Of a stretch of DNA of 64,000 nt, positions 55,239 through 64,000 are shown one piece after another. Origin of the DNA: an uncultured Pelagibacteraceae bacterium (GTDB lineage Bacteria; Pseudomonadota; Alphaproteobacteria; Pelagibacterales; Pelagibacteraceae); the NCBI GenBank assembly GCA_902594705.1, contig CACJNI010000003.1:62001-126000 (forward strand), in the 5' to 3' direction. A program made the position numbers and the translations under genes. Each line of letters begins with the position of its first letter. Position 1 is the stretch's first letter. The notes beneath the pieces are model-generated. The model did not search any database, was not told the DNA's origin, and saw only the letters and a program-made list of their open reading frames with translations.

Positions 55239-56755
55239 TTATTCTCCCTAATTTTTAAAATCAAAATGAAGGTAGTATAAATTAATACAAAATAAAAGAA
55301 GATCTTATTGCCTTGTTTAGCAAAATAGGTTTTATCAACACGTTTGATTTTATTAACATCAAAATATCCTTTTTCTCTATTCTGTTTAATTATTTGACCT
55401 TTAGGATTAACAAAAGCAGATATTCCATTGTTAGTTGACCTTATTACATTTTTACCTTCTTCAATAGATCTAAATATTGAGTGAGACAAATGTTGTTTTG
55501 GACCTATGGATTTGCCGAACCAGCCATCTTCAGAAATATTTAATATAAAATCGTAATATTTTTTATTTGGATTAATTTTTCCAGAATAGATAATTTCATA
55601 ACAAATAAGTGGAATAAATTTTAATTGATTAATGTCCAAAATTTCTCTTTTATTATCAGCAGAAAATGATTGATATCCTTGAGTTATTTTTTTTAAACCA
55701 ATGTTTCTGAAATAATTTTCAAAAGGTAAAAATTCTCCAAATGGAACGAGTTTGTTCTTGTTGTATTTGTATAATAATTCTGAATGGATATTAAACGCTA
55801 TAAGAGAATTATAAATTTTATTTTCATTCATGCTATTGATTCCTAATATAACTGTATGATTTATATTATAGTTCTCTTTAAAGATTTTTTTGAAGAATTT
55901 TAAATCATTAAAATATATACTGGTAACAATTCCTTCTGGAAAAATAAATATTGTTTTTTTAGAACTATTTGGATTGCTTAAATTAATTAATTCAATAATA
56001 CTTTTTTCAGTATCTCGGTTTGTTAAAAAACGTTCAATTGGTATATTTGGTGAGACAACTCGTATAACGGAATTTAAATTATCATAGTTTATTTTTTCAA
56101 AATTTTTAATATTCAAATTTCCATAAAAAAGATTTGTTAAAACTAAAATTAAACCAAAACTTAAAATGAAAATCTTTATTAAGTTTTTATAATGAAAAAA
56201 AAATATAATTGGTAATAAAAATATAGTTATTGACAATAAATTTAATGAATAAGTACCTATGTAAGATAGAATTTGCAAAGATTGTAAATTTACTGAAAGA
56301 CTGAAAACTACTAAATTCCAAGGAAAACCACCAAAAATAAAACTTCTCAGAAACTCAATTCCACCAAAAATAACTGAGAAAATTAGAATTGATGAGATTT
56401 TATTTTTTAAATAAAATAAATTGCTTAAAAAAGTAACTAAACCATAAAATATTCCCAAAAATAGAGGAATTAATATTAACGCAAATGGAATTATAAATTT
56501 AAAATTTACATCGAATGTCAAAGAATTTGTAATCCAATAAAGGTTTGAAATAAAATAACCAAATCCGAAGACCCAACCAACAAAAAATGAAATAGTTTTT
56601 TTATCTACATAATTAATTAAAATGTAAAGTAATGCTGGAAGTGTTAAAAAATTAATAAAAACTAAATTGTAAGGAGGTAAACTAAATGACGTTAGTATAC
56701 CTAAAAGTAAGCATATTAAAAATAAGCACGCTTTATTTTCCAGAATAGAGTTCAA
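55235..56755 (-). CDS. lnt: Apolipoprotein N-acyltransferase
   Basis: 506 residues: N-terminal membrane segment of about six to eight helices and a C-terminal nitrilase domain. The catalytic triad is Glu in IFPEGIV, Lys in [13 protein letters not shown] and Cys in [11 protein letters not shown]. It adds the third acyl chain to lipoproteins at the periplasmic face. Coupled to ybeY and metK by 4-bp overlaps. Confidence 0.94.
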   Translation of the reverse strand: MNSILENKACLFLICLLLGILTSFSLPPYNLVFINFLTLPALLYILINYVDKKTISFFVGWVFGFGYFISNLYWITNSLTFDVNFKFIIPFALILIPLFLGIFYGLVTFLSNLFYLKNKISSILIFSVIFGGIEFLRSFIFGGFPWNLVVFSLSVNLQSLQILSYIGTYSLNLLSITIFLLPIIFFFHYKNLIKIFILSFGLILVLTNLFYGNLNIKNFEKINYDNLNSVIRVVSPNIPIERFLTNRDTEKSIIELINLSNPNSSKKTIFIFPEGIVTSIYFNDLKFFKKIFKENYNINHTVILGINSMNENKIYNSLIAFNIHSELLYKYNKNKLVPFGEFLPFENYFRNIGLKKITQGYQSFSADNKREILDINQLKFIPLICYEIIYSGKINPNKKYYDFILNISEDGWFGKSIGPKQHLSHSIFRSIEEGKNVIRSTNNGISAFVNPKGQIIKQNREKGYFDVNKIKRVDKTYFAKQGNKIFFYFVLIYTTFILILKIRENK

Positions 56756-57198
56756 TTTATTTTATTCAATTTTTTAAAAATTAAATTTTCTTTTTTTTTC
56801 ATTAAATAATAATCCTTATTTTTTTTATGATCATAACCTAGGAGATGTAAATAGCCATGTATCCACATTTTATCTAATTCATGATCAAAACTAGATGATT
56901 TAGATCTTCTATAAATTATTTCAAAAGAAATTGCTATATCTCCTAAATATAATTTATTTTTTAATTTAACTTTTAAAGGAAAAGAAAGCACATCTGTTGA
57001 AACATTTTTATTTCTAAATTTTAAATTTAAATCTTTCATTTTTTTATTATTAGTAAGCATCACAGTAAATTCTTGGTTTTTACTTTTAAAGTTACTGAAT
57101 CTAGATAATTTGTTTAATTTCTTTTTGAAATAATTTTCTGGTTTTTTTAATTTTTTTTTCCAAATTTTTTTATCTAAAACTATGTTGGCTTTAATCAT
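56752..57198 (-). CDS. ybeY: Endoribonuclease YbeY
   Basis: 148 residues. The zinc motif HGYLHLLGYDH (HxxxHxxxxxH) is near the C-terminus; RNKNVSTDVLSFPL is the family's second motif. It matures the 3' end of 16S rRNA and takes part in ribosome quality control. It overlaps phoH by one base. Confidence 0.94.
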   Translation of the reverse strand: MIKANIVLDKKIWKKKLKKPENYFKKKLNKLSRFSNFKSKNQEFTVMLTNNKKMKDLNLKFRNKNVSTDVLSFPLKVKLKNKLYLGDIAISFEIIYRRSKSSSFDHELDKMWIHGYLHLLGYDHKKNKDYYLMKKKENLIFKKLNKIN

Positions 57199-58205
57199 TA
57201 ATCTGAATTTTTTTCAGAATAAGCCTTGACTATCTTGGAAACTAACGGGTGTCTTACTACATCATTATAATCAAAATCCACTACAGATATCTCCTTTAAA
57301 TGACCAAGTAATTTTTTTGATCTATTTAAACCTGACATTGTTTTATTAGGTAAGTCTATTTGTGATGGATCACCGTTAATAACTATTTTTGAATTTTCAC
57401 CTATTCTTGTTAAGAACATTTTTATTTGAGTATCAGTGGCATTTTGTGCTTCATCAAGTATTGCAAAAGAATTTTTTAGAGTTCTTCCTCGCATAAAAGC
57501 TAAAGGTGCAATTTCAATATCGCCTACTTCTATTTTTTTTTGAATCTTTTCAAAATCTAATAAATCATACAATGAGTCGTAAAGCGGTCTTAAATATGGA
57601 TCAACTTTTTCTCTCATATCCCCTGGCAAAAATCCTAATCTTTCTCCTGCTTCCACTGCTGGTCTTGATAAAATAATTCGCTCTATTTTTTTATCCAATA
57701 ACATTGTCAAACCTACTGCAACTGCTAGAAAAGTTTTACCAGTTCCAGCTGGTCCTGCAGAGATAACAATATCTGATTCTTTTAAAGCCCTTATATAATT
57801 TTTTTGTTTCTCTGATCTTGGTATTACAGATTTTTTTGGAGTTTTTATAATATATTCAACATTTCCAATTTTATTTGAAACTTTTTCATCAATCATAAAT
57901 TTGTTTACTGATGACTCTATATCCTTTTTTTCTAATGTTCCATTATTTAAAAATTGATCTACAAGAAATTGAATTGCATTCTTTATTATTTCATTTTTTT
58001 CAGGAGTATTTTTTAATAAAATTGAGTTTCCTCTAGAGTAAATGCTCGTATTTGTAATTTTTTCTAATTCTTTTAAGTTATTATTAAATTCTCCTAAAAC
58101 ACCTAAAAGTAATTCATTGCTTTGAAATACAATACTTAAGGCATTATTTTCTGAATATACGTATTTTAAATCAGGATTAATTTTTGATTTTGCAGAATTT
58201 TTCAA
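57198..58205 (-). CDS. phoH: PhoH-like ATPase (YbeZ)
   Basis: 335 residues. The Walker A motif is SAGPAGTGKTFLAVA and the Walker B region FAILDEAQNATDTQ; an N-terminal KH-like segment precedes them. It is a nucleotide-hydrolysing partner of YbeY, encoded in the order miaB-phoH-ybeY-lnt common to proteobacteria. One base separates it from miaB. Confidence 0.92.
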   Translation of the reverse strand: MKNSAKSKINPDLKYVYSENNALSIVFQSNELLLGVLGEFNNNLKELEKITNTSIYSRGNSILLKNTPEKNEIIKNAIQFLVDQFLNNGTLEKKDIESSVNKFMIDEKVSNKIGNVEYIIKTPKKSVIPRSEKQKNYIRALKESDIVISAGPAGTGKTFLAVAVGLTMLLDKKIERIILSRPAVEAGERLGFLPGDMREKVDPYLRPLYDSLYDLLDFEKIQKKIEVGDIEIAPLAFMRGRTLKNSFAILDEAQNATDTQIKMFLTRIGENSKIVINGDPSQIDLPNKTMSGLNRSKKLLGHLKEISVVDFDYNDVVRHPLVSKIVKAYSEKNSD

Positions 58206-58206
58206 A

Positions 58207-59538
58207 TTATGCTGCCTTCATTTTATCTGTTACTTTGCCAAATAAAGAATTTTGATTACTTTTTTCGATATTAACTCTAATTAATTTGCCAATATGACTT
58301 TCATTACCATCAAAAATTACTGAATTTAAATATTTATTTCTTCCAAAAAATTTATTTTGGTTTTTAAGTTTATTTTCTACAAGTACTTCTAAAGTTTTGC
58401 CTTCTAAAGATTTATTCAATTCTATCTGATTACTAAATAATTTTTCTTGAATAGTTATCAGTCTGTTCTTGATCTTATCTTTGTCAGTAATCTCTAATTC
58501 TGCAGCCTTTGTTCCTGGCCTCGGACTAAAAATAAAAGAGAATGAATTTATAAATTTAATTTTATTAACTAAATCGATGGTTTCTTTAAAATCATTCTCT
58601 GTTTCTCCAGGGTATCCAATAATAAAGTCACTAGAAAATTTTATATCAGGATTAATTTTTATTAATTTTTCATAAATATTTAAATAATAATTTACAGTAT
58701 GCTTTCTGTTCATAATTTTTAATATTCTGTCAGAACCACTTTGAATTGGTAAATGAACAAAAGGCATTAATTTTTTTGAATTTTTGTAACATTCAATAAG
58801 ATCATCTGTCATATCTCTTGGATGAGATGTGGTATATCTAATTCTATTTATTTCGGAATATTTGCTGATTGTGTTTATAAGATCTGACAGTCGATACTCC
58901 CTAGATCCATCTTTATAAGAATATGCATTTACGTTTTGACCAAGAAAAGTTATTTCTCTAGATCCGTTCTTAATCAATCTCTCAGCTTCATCAATAATGC
59001 TTTTGAATGGTCTAGAATATTCTGGTCCTCTAGTATAAGGAACAACACAGAAGTGACAGAACTTGTCACAACCTTCTTGAATTGTTAAAAAAGATGAAAC
59101 GTTAGTATTATTATTTTTAATATTATCGAAGTACCTGAACTTTGAAACTGAGTCGAATTCAGTTTCTTCAACTTTATTTTCTTCTTCAAAGTTTTTTAAA
59201 AGATTATTTATTTTTTGATAGGATTGAGGACCTATAACTAAATCTATATATTTCTCTCTATTAAGCATCTCAACATTTTCGGCTTGTGCAACGCAACCTG
59301 CAACAACCATAATTGGTTTTTTTTTATCTTTGTATAATTTTTTTACCCTCCCAATCTCATGATAAACTTTATCCTTGGCTTTGTCTCGAATATGACAAGT
59401 ATTTAAAATGTAACAATCAGCATCATCTTGATTTTCTGTTTTATTATATCCTATTGCTTTAACAGCATCATATATCCTGTTAGAGTCATATTCATTCATT
59501 TGACAACCAAATGTCTTTATAAAAACCTTTTTATGCAT
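58207..59538 (-). CDS. miaB: tRNA-2-methylthio-N6-dimethylallyladenosine synthase
   Basis: 443 residues. N-terminal MTTase domain with TFGCQMNEYDSNRI and further Cys residues at NTCHIRDKAKDK and VAGCVAQAE; the radical-SAM CxxxCxxC motif is CDKFCHFCVVPYTRG; a TRAM domain forms the C-terminus (LEGKTLEVLVENK). It methylthiolates A37 of certain tRNAs. It follows fur by 3 bp. Confidence 0.95.
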   Translation of the reverse strand: MHKKVFIKTFGCQMNEYDSNRIYDAVKAIGYNKTENQDDADCYILNTCHIRDKAKDKVYHEIGRVKKLYKDKKKPIMVVAGCVAQAENVEMLNREKYIDLVIGPQSYQKINNLLKNFEEENKVEETEFDSVSKFRYFDNIKNNNTNVSSFLTIQEGCDKFCHFCVVPYTRGPEYSRPFKSIIDEAERLIKNGSREITFLGQNVNAYSYKDGSREYRLSDLINTISKYSEINRIRYTTSHPRDMTDDLIECYKNSKKLMPFVHLPIQSGSDRILKIMNRKHTVNYYLNIYEKLIKINPDIKFSSDFIIGYPGETENDFKETIDLVNKIKFINSFSFIFSPRPGTKAAELEITDKDKIKNRLITIQEKLFSNQIELNKSLEGKTLEVLVENKLKNQNKFFGRNKYLNSVIFDGNESHIGKLIRVNIEKSNQNSLFGKVTDKMKAA

Positions 59539-59541
59539 GAA

Positions 59542-59961
59542 TTATTTTTTTTTGATTCCGTATAATTCTAATTTATGATCAACCAGCTTATAACCATATT
59601 TGTCAGCAATTTTTTTTTGTAACTCCTCTATGTCTTCATCAACAAATTCTATAATTTCTCCTGTCTTAATATCTATTAAATGATTATGATCATCATTTAA
59701 TTCATACCTTGCCTTACCAGACTTAAAATCGTGTTTTGTTAAGATGCCTGCTTCTTCAAAAAGTTTGACTGTCCTATAGACTGTCGCAATACTAATTTTC
59801 GAATCTATTTGAGAAACTCTGTTATATAACTCATCTACATCTGGATGGTCAGATTCTCCGTATGTTTTTTTCGATTCGGATATTACTCTTGCGATTATTC
59901 TTCTTTGATCAGTGAGCTTAACTCCATTTTTTTGGCATTTTTCTTCAATAGTTTCTAACAT
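59542..59961 (-). CDS. fur: Ferric uptake regulator family (Fur/Mur)
   Basis: 139 residues. The DNA-binding domain includes LTDQRRIIARVISESKKTYG and SKISIATVYRTVKLFEEAGIL. The metal site is in ARYELNDDHNHLIDIKTGEIIEF, and the C-terminus has DHKLELYGIKKK. This is the typical alphaproteobacterial Fur/Mur, placed between tsaB and miaB. It may read the repeated boxes at 39285-39389. A second, shorter-featured Fur-family protein is at 42587-42997. Confidence 0.93.
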   Translation of the reverse strand: MLETIEEKCQKNGVKLTDQRRIIARVISESKKTYGESDHPDVDELYNRVSQIDSKISIATVYRTVKLFEEAGILTKHDFKSGKARYELNDDHNHLIDIKTGEIIEFVDEDIEELQKKIADKYGYKLVDHKLELYGIKKK

Positions 59962-59969
59962 AATATATT

Positions 59970-60347
59970 TTAACTCGAGTAATGGGGTTTAATCAAATTA
60001 ATATTTGTAAAATTTTTTTTATCAATTTTTACTAATTGATCTAAGCTTTTATCAGTTAAATGTTCGTTAAAAAATCCAAATAAATCAATATTTTTTGCAA
60101 AAGCAATACCCTTAGCAATTGCTATCGAATTTCTAATGCTTGAAACTTTGCCTGGGCCCTGATTAACAAATATTTGAGTTATTTCATCTAAATTTGAATT
60201 ATGTTTTTTTAGGAAATTCAAAATTAATGTCATTATTCTATCAAAATTTTCTCTACTGTTTATATGAGCGTTAGTATAAGATTCTATGTTAGTTATGAGA
60301 GTAAATAAAATTTTATCGTCTGCAGCATTAATAATTAAAGTATTCAT
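59970..60347 (-). CDS. tsaB: TsaB-like protein, half-length
   Basis: 125 residues against roughly 220-230 for typical TsaB (YeaZ). The N-terminal ASKHA fold starts MNTLIINAADDKILF, and NQGPGKVSSIRNSIAIAKGIAF corresponds to the conserved GPGSFTGLR segment. The C-terminal half is missing: the frame closes at 59970 shortly after this domain. TsaB is a partner of TsaD in N6-threonylcarbamoyl-adenosine formation on tRNA. The ATG at 60347 is chosen by the family start; its 5' end overlaps the divergent deacetylase gene by 53 bp. rimI, usually beside it, is absent. Confidence 0.82.
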   Translation of the reverse strand: MNTLIINAADDKILFTLITNIESYTNAHINSRENFDRIMTLILNFLKKHNSNLDEITQIFVNQGPGKVSSIRNSIAIAKGIAFAKNIDLFGFFNEHLTDKSLDQLVKIDKKNFTNINLIKPHYSS

Positions 60348-61347
60348 TTTTTTTAATATTTTTTTAAACGTTAAAGCTGAAGTAGTAAATAAAAAATATT
60401 TTAAAGATGAGCAGGGCATTTTGGCGATTATGTATCACAGATTTGAAGAAAATAAGTATCCATCTACAAATATAAGATTAGATATATTTAAAAAACACAT
60501 TAATTTAATAAAAGATAATAATCTAAATTTTTATAATCCTGGCGAATTTTCAAAAAATTTTAATGATGTAAAGAAACAAAAAAAAATTTTATTAACTGTT
60601 GATGATGCATTTACTTCGTTTTATGAAAATGCTTGGCCAGTCTTAAAAAAAGAGGAAATTCCATTTATTTTATTTGTATCGACAGAAGCAGTTGGAAACA
60701 AAGGTTATATGAATTGGACCCAAATAAAAGAGGTAGAAAAAGAGAAATTCGCATACATTGGTAATCATTCACATTCACACGATTATTTAACTAAATTTTC
60801 TTTTCAAAAATTTGTAGAAGATATTGAGAAATCAATTAGAATTTTTAATGATAAATTAGGCTATAATCCAGGTTTTTTTTCATATCCTTTTGGTGAATAT
60901 AACTTAGAGCAGAAAAATTATATTTCAGAAAATTTTGAATTTGCATTTGGCCAGCATTCAGGTGTAATTGATTTAAACAAAGATAGATATGAGCTACCAA
61001 GGTTCCCTATAAACGAAAAATATGGTGAAATAAAAAGATTTAAAGAGGTAATATCATATCTACCACTTCAGTATAAAATTATTAAACCGGAAAATAAATT
61101 TATGGAGGATGGAAAAAATCCTCCCAAAATGACAATAGAATTTTTTGAAGATCAAAAAAATTTAGAAAATATTAATTGTTTTTCAAATGAGGGGTCAAAT
61201 TGGAGAAAAACAAAAATTGTTTTAATTGATAATATTTTAAACATTGATTTTGCTGAAAAATTTATTGAAAGAAGAGGAAGAATAAATTGTTCTTTAAAAG
61301 ATGAAAAAGGTTGGAGATTTTCAGGTTTCCAATTTGTTCAAAATTAA
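60295..61347 (+). CDS. Exported polysaccharide deacetylase
   Basis: 350 residues from ATG 60295. A signal peptide (MRVNKILSS to VKA, ~30 residues) is followed by a NodB-homology domain: ILAIMYHRFEENKYPS, LLTVDDAFTSFYENAWPVL (metal Asp), GNHSHSHDYLTKF (HxxxH) and FFSYPFGEYN. It removes acyl groups from a glycan such as peptidoglycan or a capsular polymer. Only the upstream ATGs at 60286 and 60295 supply the signal peptide, so the 5' end must overlap tsaB on the opposite strand. The last bases TTAA are shared with convergent bax-like gene. Confidence 0.85.
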   Translation: MRVNKILSSAALIIKVFIFFNIFLNVKAEVVNKKYFKDEQGILAIMYHRFEENKYPSTNIRLDIFKKHINLIKDNNLNFYNPGEFSKNFNDVKKQKKILLTVDDAFTSFYENAWPVLKKEEIPFILFVSTEAVGNKGYMNWTQIKEVEKEKFAYIGNHSHSHDYLTKFSFQKFVEDIEKSIRIFNDKLGYNPGFFSYPFGEYNLEQKNYISENFEFAFGQHSGVIDLNKDRYELPRFPINEKYGEIKRFKEVISYLPLQYKIIKPENKFMEDGKNPPKMTIEFFEDQKNLENINCFSNEGSNWRKTKIVLIDNILNIDFAEKFIERRGRINCSLKDEKGWRFSGFQFVQN

Positions 61348-62435
61348 ATTAATTTTTTAGTCTTATTGCTTGTAGGCATCACGTTTACATCATCAAAATC
61401 AGTTAAAGAATTTTGATTTATAATTTTTTTTAATACATCGATATATTGTTTTCCTGTCTCAGCATATTTATCCAGATAATTTACTAACTTTAAACTATCT
61501 AATTTTTCATCATTGTCTCTTTGAATTGCTCTTTCTTTTCTAAATTCAATATAACTACTGTGAGTATTTAAATTTCTCTGATATGCTCTAACAGATGCTT
61601 TAAGCACTGCAAATTTTGCAACTTTATGTTTTGCATCTTTATCTACACCTGCGGGTCTAATGCCCTCTCCACTCCATGTCCATTGTCCAAATAATGCATT
61701 ACCTTCTTGAGCAAATCTTGATGTTCCCCATCCAGTTTCTTTAGCAGCTTGAGCAATTGCTAAAGAGACAGGTATTTCATCCATTCTAACTTTCAAAGAA
61801 TAAAAATCTCCATCTTTTAAACCATATTGTTTAAATTTTTCTTTTAACCAATTCTTTTCTTTTTGCGTGTTGATATTCTTTGCCAATATTCTAAATAATT
61901 CTTTCCTATCAAGTCGAATTTTAGCATTTTCTTCTACAATTAATGGTAAAACTATTTGAATAAACAGTCTCTTTCTCTTTTTTGAACTCTCAATACTTTT
62001 AATCTCTTTTGGAAGATGGTCAATTTTATTACCTATGTTTACTAACTTAGTCTCTCTAACCCTTTCAAGATTATAATTTGTATCTTTAAACAATTGCTCA
62101 ATTGTCCTTGCATCAAATCTTATTGAATTCTGTCCCTCGTCATCTGTATTGAAAAAATCAATATCAGCAAAAATATTTTTTAGGCTCAGTTTATTTGTTT
62201 TTGTTTCTCTCTCTCCATCAAGAATTTTTTTTTTTTTGTTTAGTTCTTGGTCAAAATTTATACCAGCATTTGAGATTACAGATTTTTTGAAATTTAAATG
62301 TTTATCAAAAAAAATACTTACAGTTGGCAAAACAAAGAATGAGAATATTACAAAAATACTAATTGCAGAAAATCTAAATAGATTATTTGTCTTTTGCTTT
62401 AATTTAAAACTTTTATTTTTTGTCTGTCTAACCAT
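61344..62435 (-). CDS. Bax-like glucosaminidase-domain protein
   Basis: 363 residues. N-terminal cytoplasmic Lys-rich segment, one transmembrane helix (FSAISIFVIFSFFVLPTVS), then a long linker and a C-terminal glucosaminidase domain with IPVSLAIAQAAKETGWGTS and EGNALFGQWTW, the Bax/FlgJ-type lysozyme motif. It probably cleaves peptidoglycan in the periplasm while anchored to the inner membrane. The ATG at 62435 is preferred over a TTG at 62444. Confidence 0.82.
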   Translation of the reverse strand: MVRQTKNKSFKLKQKTNNLFRFSAISIFVIFSFFVLPTVSIFFDKHLNFKKSVISNAGINFDQELNKKKKILDGERETKTNKLSLKNIFADIDFFNTDDEGQNSIRFDARTIEQLFKDTNYNLERVRETKLVNIGNKIDHLPKEIKSIESSKKRKRLFIQIVLPLIVEENAKIRLDRKELFRILAKNINTQKEKNWLKEKFKQYGLKDGDFYSLKVRMDEIPVSLAIAQAAKETGWGTSRFAQEGNALFGQWTWSGEGIRPAGVDKDAKHKVAKFAVLKASVRAYQRNLNTHSSYIEFRKERAIQRDNDEKLDSLKLVNYLDKYAETGKQYIDVLKKIINQNSLTDFDDVNVMPTSNKTKKLI

Positions 62436-62463
62436 TAATTTCAATATAATTATTATTAGTTAA

Positions 62464-63006
62464 TTATACAGCTAAAACTTCTTTAACTTCAGGAATGTAA
62501 TGACAAAGTAAGTTTTCTACACCTTTTTTTAGAGTGAGAGTTGAAGATGGACAGCCTGAACAACTGCCTTTTAACAAAACTTTAACTTTTCCATCCTTGA
62601 ATTCTTGGAACTTTATATCTCCTCCATCTCTAGCAACAGCAGGTCTAATTTTGGAATCTAGAATGCTTATTATTTTTTTTTCTATCTCCGAATAATTTTT
62701 GTCTTGCTCTTCTTCATTTGTTTTATCTATAATGCAAGTATTACCATTTGCATAATGCTCATTAACATAAGATATAACAATATGCTGAATATCTTCCCAT
62801 TTTTTTTTCTCTTCTTTATTTATTGAAAAAAAATCTTCACCTAAAAATATTCCAGTTACTCCATCTATTTGTAATAAGTTCTTTATCAATAAATTATTTG
62901 TATCTTCTTGATTTAAAATCTCTAAAGGACCATTATTAGATACCTTTCTTCCTGGTAGAAATTTTAATGAATTTGGATTTGGTGTATTTTCAGTTTGTAT
63001 AAACAT
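62464..63006 (-). CDS. nfuA: NfuA-type Fe-S cluster scaffold/carrier
   Basis: 180 residues: an N-terminal Nfu domain starting MFIQTENTPNPNSLKFLPG and a C-terminal NifU-like domain with GSCSGCPSSTLTLKKGVENLL carrying the CxxC cluster ligands. This is the Nfu1 layout (degenerate scaffold domain plus active domain) common in alphaproteobacteria. It delivers 4Fe-4S clusters to target enzymes. Downstream (63007-63043) is a short gap to trpS. Confidence 0.94.
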   Translation of the reverse strand: MFIQTENTPNPNSLKFLPGRKVSNNGPLEILNQEDTNNLLIKNLLQIDGVTGIFLGEDFFSINKEEKKKWEDIQHIVISYVNEHYANGNTCIIDKTNEEEQDKNYSEIEKKIISILDSKIRPAVARDGGDIKFQEFKDGKVKVLLKGSCSGCPSSTLTLKKGVENLLCHYIPEVKEVLAV

Positions 63007-63043
63007 GAGTTTTATATAATGTTTATTTCAAAATATTAAATGA

Positions 63044-64000
63044 TTAAAAACCGACTATTTCTTTTATCTTTTTAACTTTTTTAGATGAAATATCCTCTGC
63101 TTTTGCTGCACCATCTTCTAAAATTTGATCTATATAATTTTTGTCTAACAGCAATTTTTGTATTTCTTTTGATATAGGCGATAGTTTAGTCACAATTATT
63201 TCAGATAGTTTATTTTTTAGATCGGAAAAATTTTTTCCTTCAAATTCATTTAATGTATCAGTAATATTTTGATTTCTTAAGCTAGAGTAAATGCCCATCA
63301 AATTTTCTGCTTCAGGTCTTCCCTTAAATCCAGTTTCATTTCCAGGTAAAGTATCATTATCTGTTTTTGCTTTTTTTATTTTGTTAATAATTTGGTCATC
63401 GGTATCTGTTAAATTAATCCTGCTTCCTTCAGAAGTATCTGACTTGCTCATTTTTTTTGTGCCATCTTTCAAACTCATTATTCTTGAAAAATTTTTTTGT
63501 ATCAGGGGCTCAGGAGGTCTTAAAAAATTCGGACATTTATATTCATTATTAAATTTTTGAGCTATATCTCTGCAGAGTTCTAGATGCTGTTTTTGATCAT
63601 TTCCAACTGGTACATGAGTAGCATCATATAATAGAATATCAGATGCCATTAGAATTGGATAAATATATAAACCAACACTAGCTTTTTCCTTGTCTTTTCC
63701 AGCTTTCTCTTTGAATTGTGTCATTCTATTTAGCCAGCCCATTCTAGCAATACATCCCAAAATCCACGAACCCTCGGAATGTGCGGGAACTAAAGATTGA
63801 TTGAATATTATACTATTTTTTGGATCAATACCGCTTGCGATAAATGCTGCTGCTGTCTCTCTAATATTATTTTTTAACTCTGTTGGATCTTGCATTACTG
63901 TAATGGCATGAAGATCAACAACGCAAAAAATACAGCTATTATCTTTATTATTTTGTAAATCTACAAAATTTTTTATTGCACCTATATAGTTGCCAAGATG
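63044..64000 (-). CDS. trpS: Tryptophanyl-tRNA synthetase (N-terminus cut by window edge)
   Basis: 318 residues visible, continuing past the window's right edge. The HIGH-type motif HLGNY is at the very edge; [14 protein letters not shown] is the KMSKS motif. The frame runs uninterrupted from 64000 to the stop at 63044, so the apparent ATG at 63895 is an internal Met (MQDPTELK), not the start. It charges tRNA-Trp. Confidence 0.95.
   Translation of the reverse strand, partial: HLGNYIGAIKNFVDLQNNKDNSCIFCVVDLHAITVMQDPTELKNNIRETAAAFIASGIDPKNSIIFNQSLVPAHSEGSWILGCIARMGWLNRMTQFKEKAGKDKEKASVGLYIYPILMASDILLYDATHVPVGNDQKQHLELCRDIAQKFNNEYKCPNFLRPPEPLIQKNFSRIMSLKDGTKKMSKSDTSEGSRINLTDTDDQIINKIKKAKTDNDTLPGNETGFKGRPEAENLMGIYSSLRNQNITDTLNEFEGKNFSDLKNKLSEIIVTKLSPISKEIQKLLLDKNYIDQILEDGAAKAEDISSKKVKKIKEIVGF

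Noticed and set aside
55239..55300. SAM riboswitch before metK
   Set aside because: The metK start overlaps the lnt stop, so there is no leader to hold one.
1..64000. CRISPR arrays, insertion sequences, prophage genes, toxin-antitoxin pairs or defence systems
   Set aside because: None found by scanning; the HNH protein at 24461-25033 is a widespread stand-alone type with no defence neighbours.

Overview
The window is a dense, strongly AT-rich stretch of chromosome (composition judged by eye, not computed) from a streamlined alphaproteobacterium, most likely a SAR11-type (Pelagibacterales) or similarly reduced marine lineage. The evidence is gene content and order: a SUV3-like helicase-TerB-fdxA-carD block, mutM/ubiE-ubiB-coaBC-dut, tsaB-fur-miaB-phoH-ybeY-lnt-metK followed by nusA-infB-rbfA-rpsO-pnp, a TAXI-type TRAP transporter, fabA-fabB-fabI and a HIG1-domain protein. 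Intergenic spacers are tiny, overlaps of 1-4 bp are common, and no transposon, prophage, CRISPR array or gene island was seen. Both edges cut genes: gltB on the left and trpS on the right.

Layout. 1-9.1 kb (mostly minus strand): gltD-gltB, uppP, and a probable operon aceE-aceF-dioxygenase-DMT transporter, in which the homodimeric pyruvate dehydrogenase E1 carries an extra N-terminal lipoyl domain. 9.2-16.5 kb: tRNA-Arg, an unlisted 27-residue membrane peptide, a PaaI-like thioesterase, a TAXI TRAP transporter with a hairpin between its two genes, an aminotransferase and acetoacetyl-CoA synthetase. 16.6-20.7 kb: helicase, TerB-like protein, ferredoxin and CarD, facing a tiny lysine-rich protein gene. 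21-29.9 kb: acyl-CoA ligase directly behind tRNA-Leu, a YqaA-type membrane protein, dsbB, coq7, HNH nuclease, esterase, HIG1 protein, TlpA, and argH-lptM-lysA-plsC.

30-39 kb: dnaA-dnaN, rpsT and mutM on minus, divergent from ubiE-ubiB-coaBC-dut-thiF-SH3. 39-43 kb is an oxidative-stress/metal region: a 59-residue zinc-ribbon protein behind three copies of an operator-like repeat, DUF2061, an Asp/Asn beta-hydroxylase-like protein, katG with a promoter overlaid by two PerR/Irr-like boxes, and a Fur-family regulator with a third box before its own gene. 43-47 kb: fabA-fabB-fabI, an exported SHOCT-tailed protein and small membrane proteins. 47-60 kb: the translation/RNA gene series on minus, with a terminator-like hairpin in the leader of nusA. 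60-64 kb: a half-length tsaB whose start overlaps a divergent polysaccharide deacetylase gene, a Bax-like glucosaminidase, an NfuA-like protein and trpS.

Most genes are housekeeping. The items that stand out are the lipoyl-AceE fusion, the repeated operators around katG and the zinc-ribbon gene, several unlisted small proteins (27, 27, 38, 50 and 59 residues), the nusA leader hairpin, the shortened tsaB locus without rimI, and repeated sharing of a single stop tetranucleotide by convergent genes.
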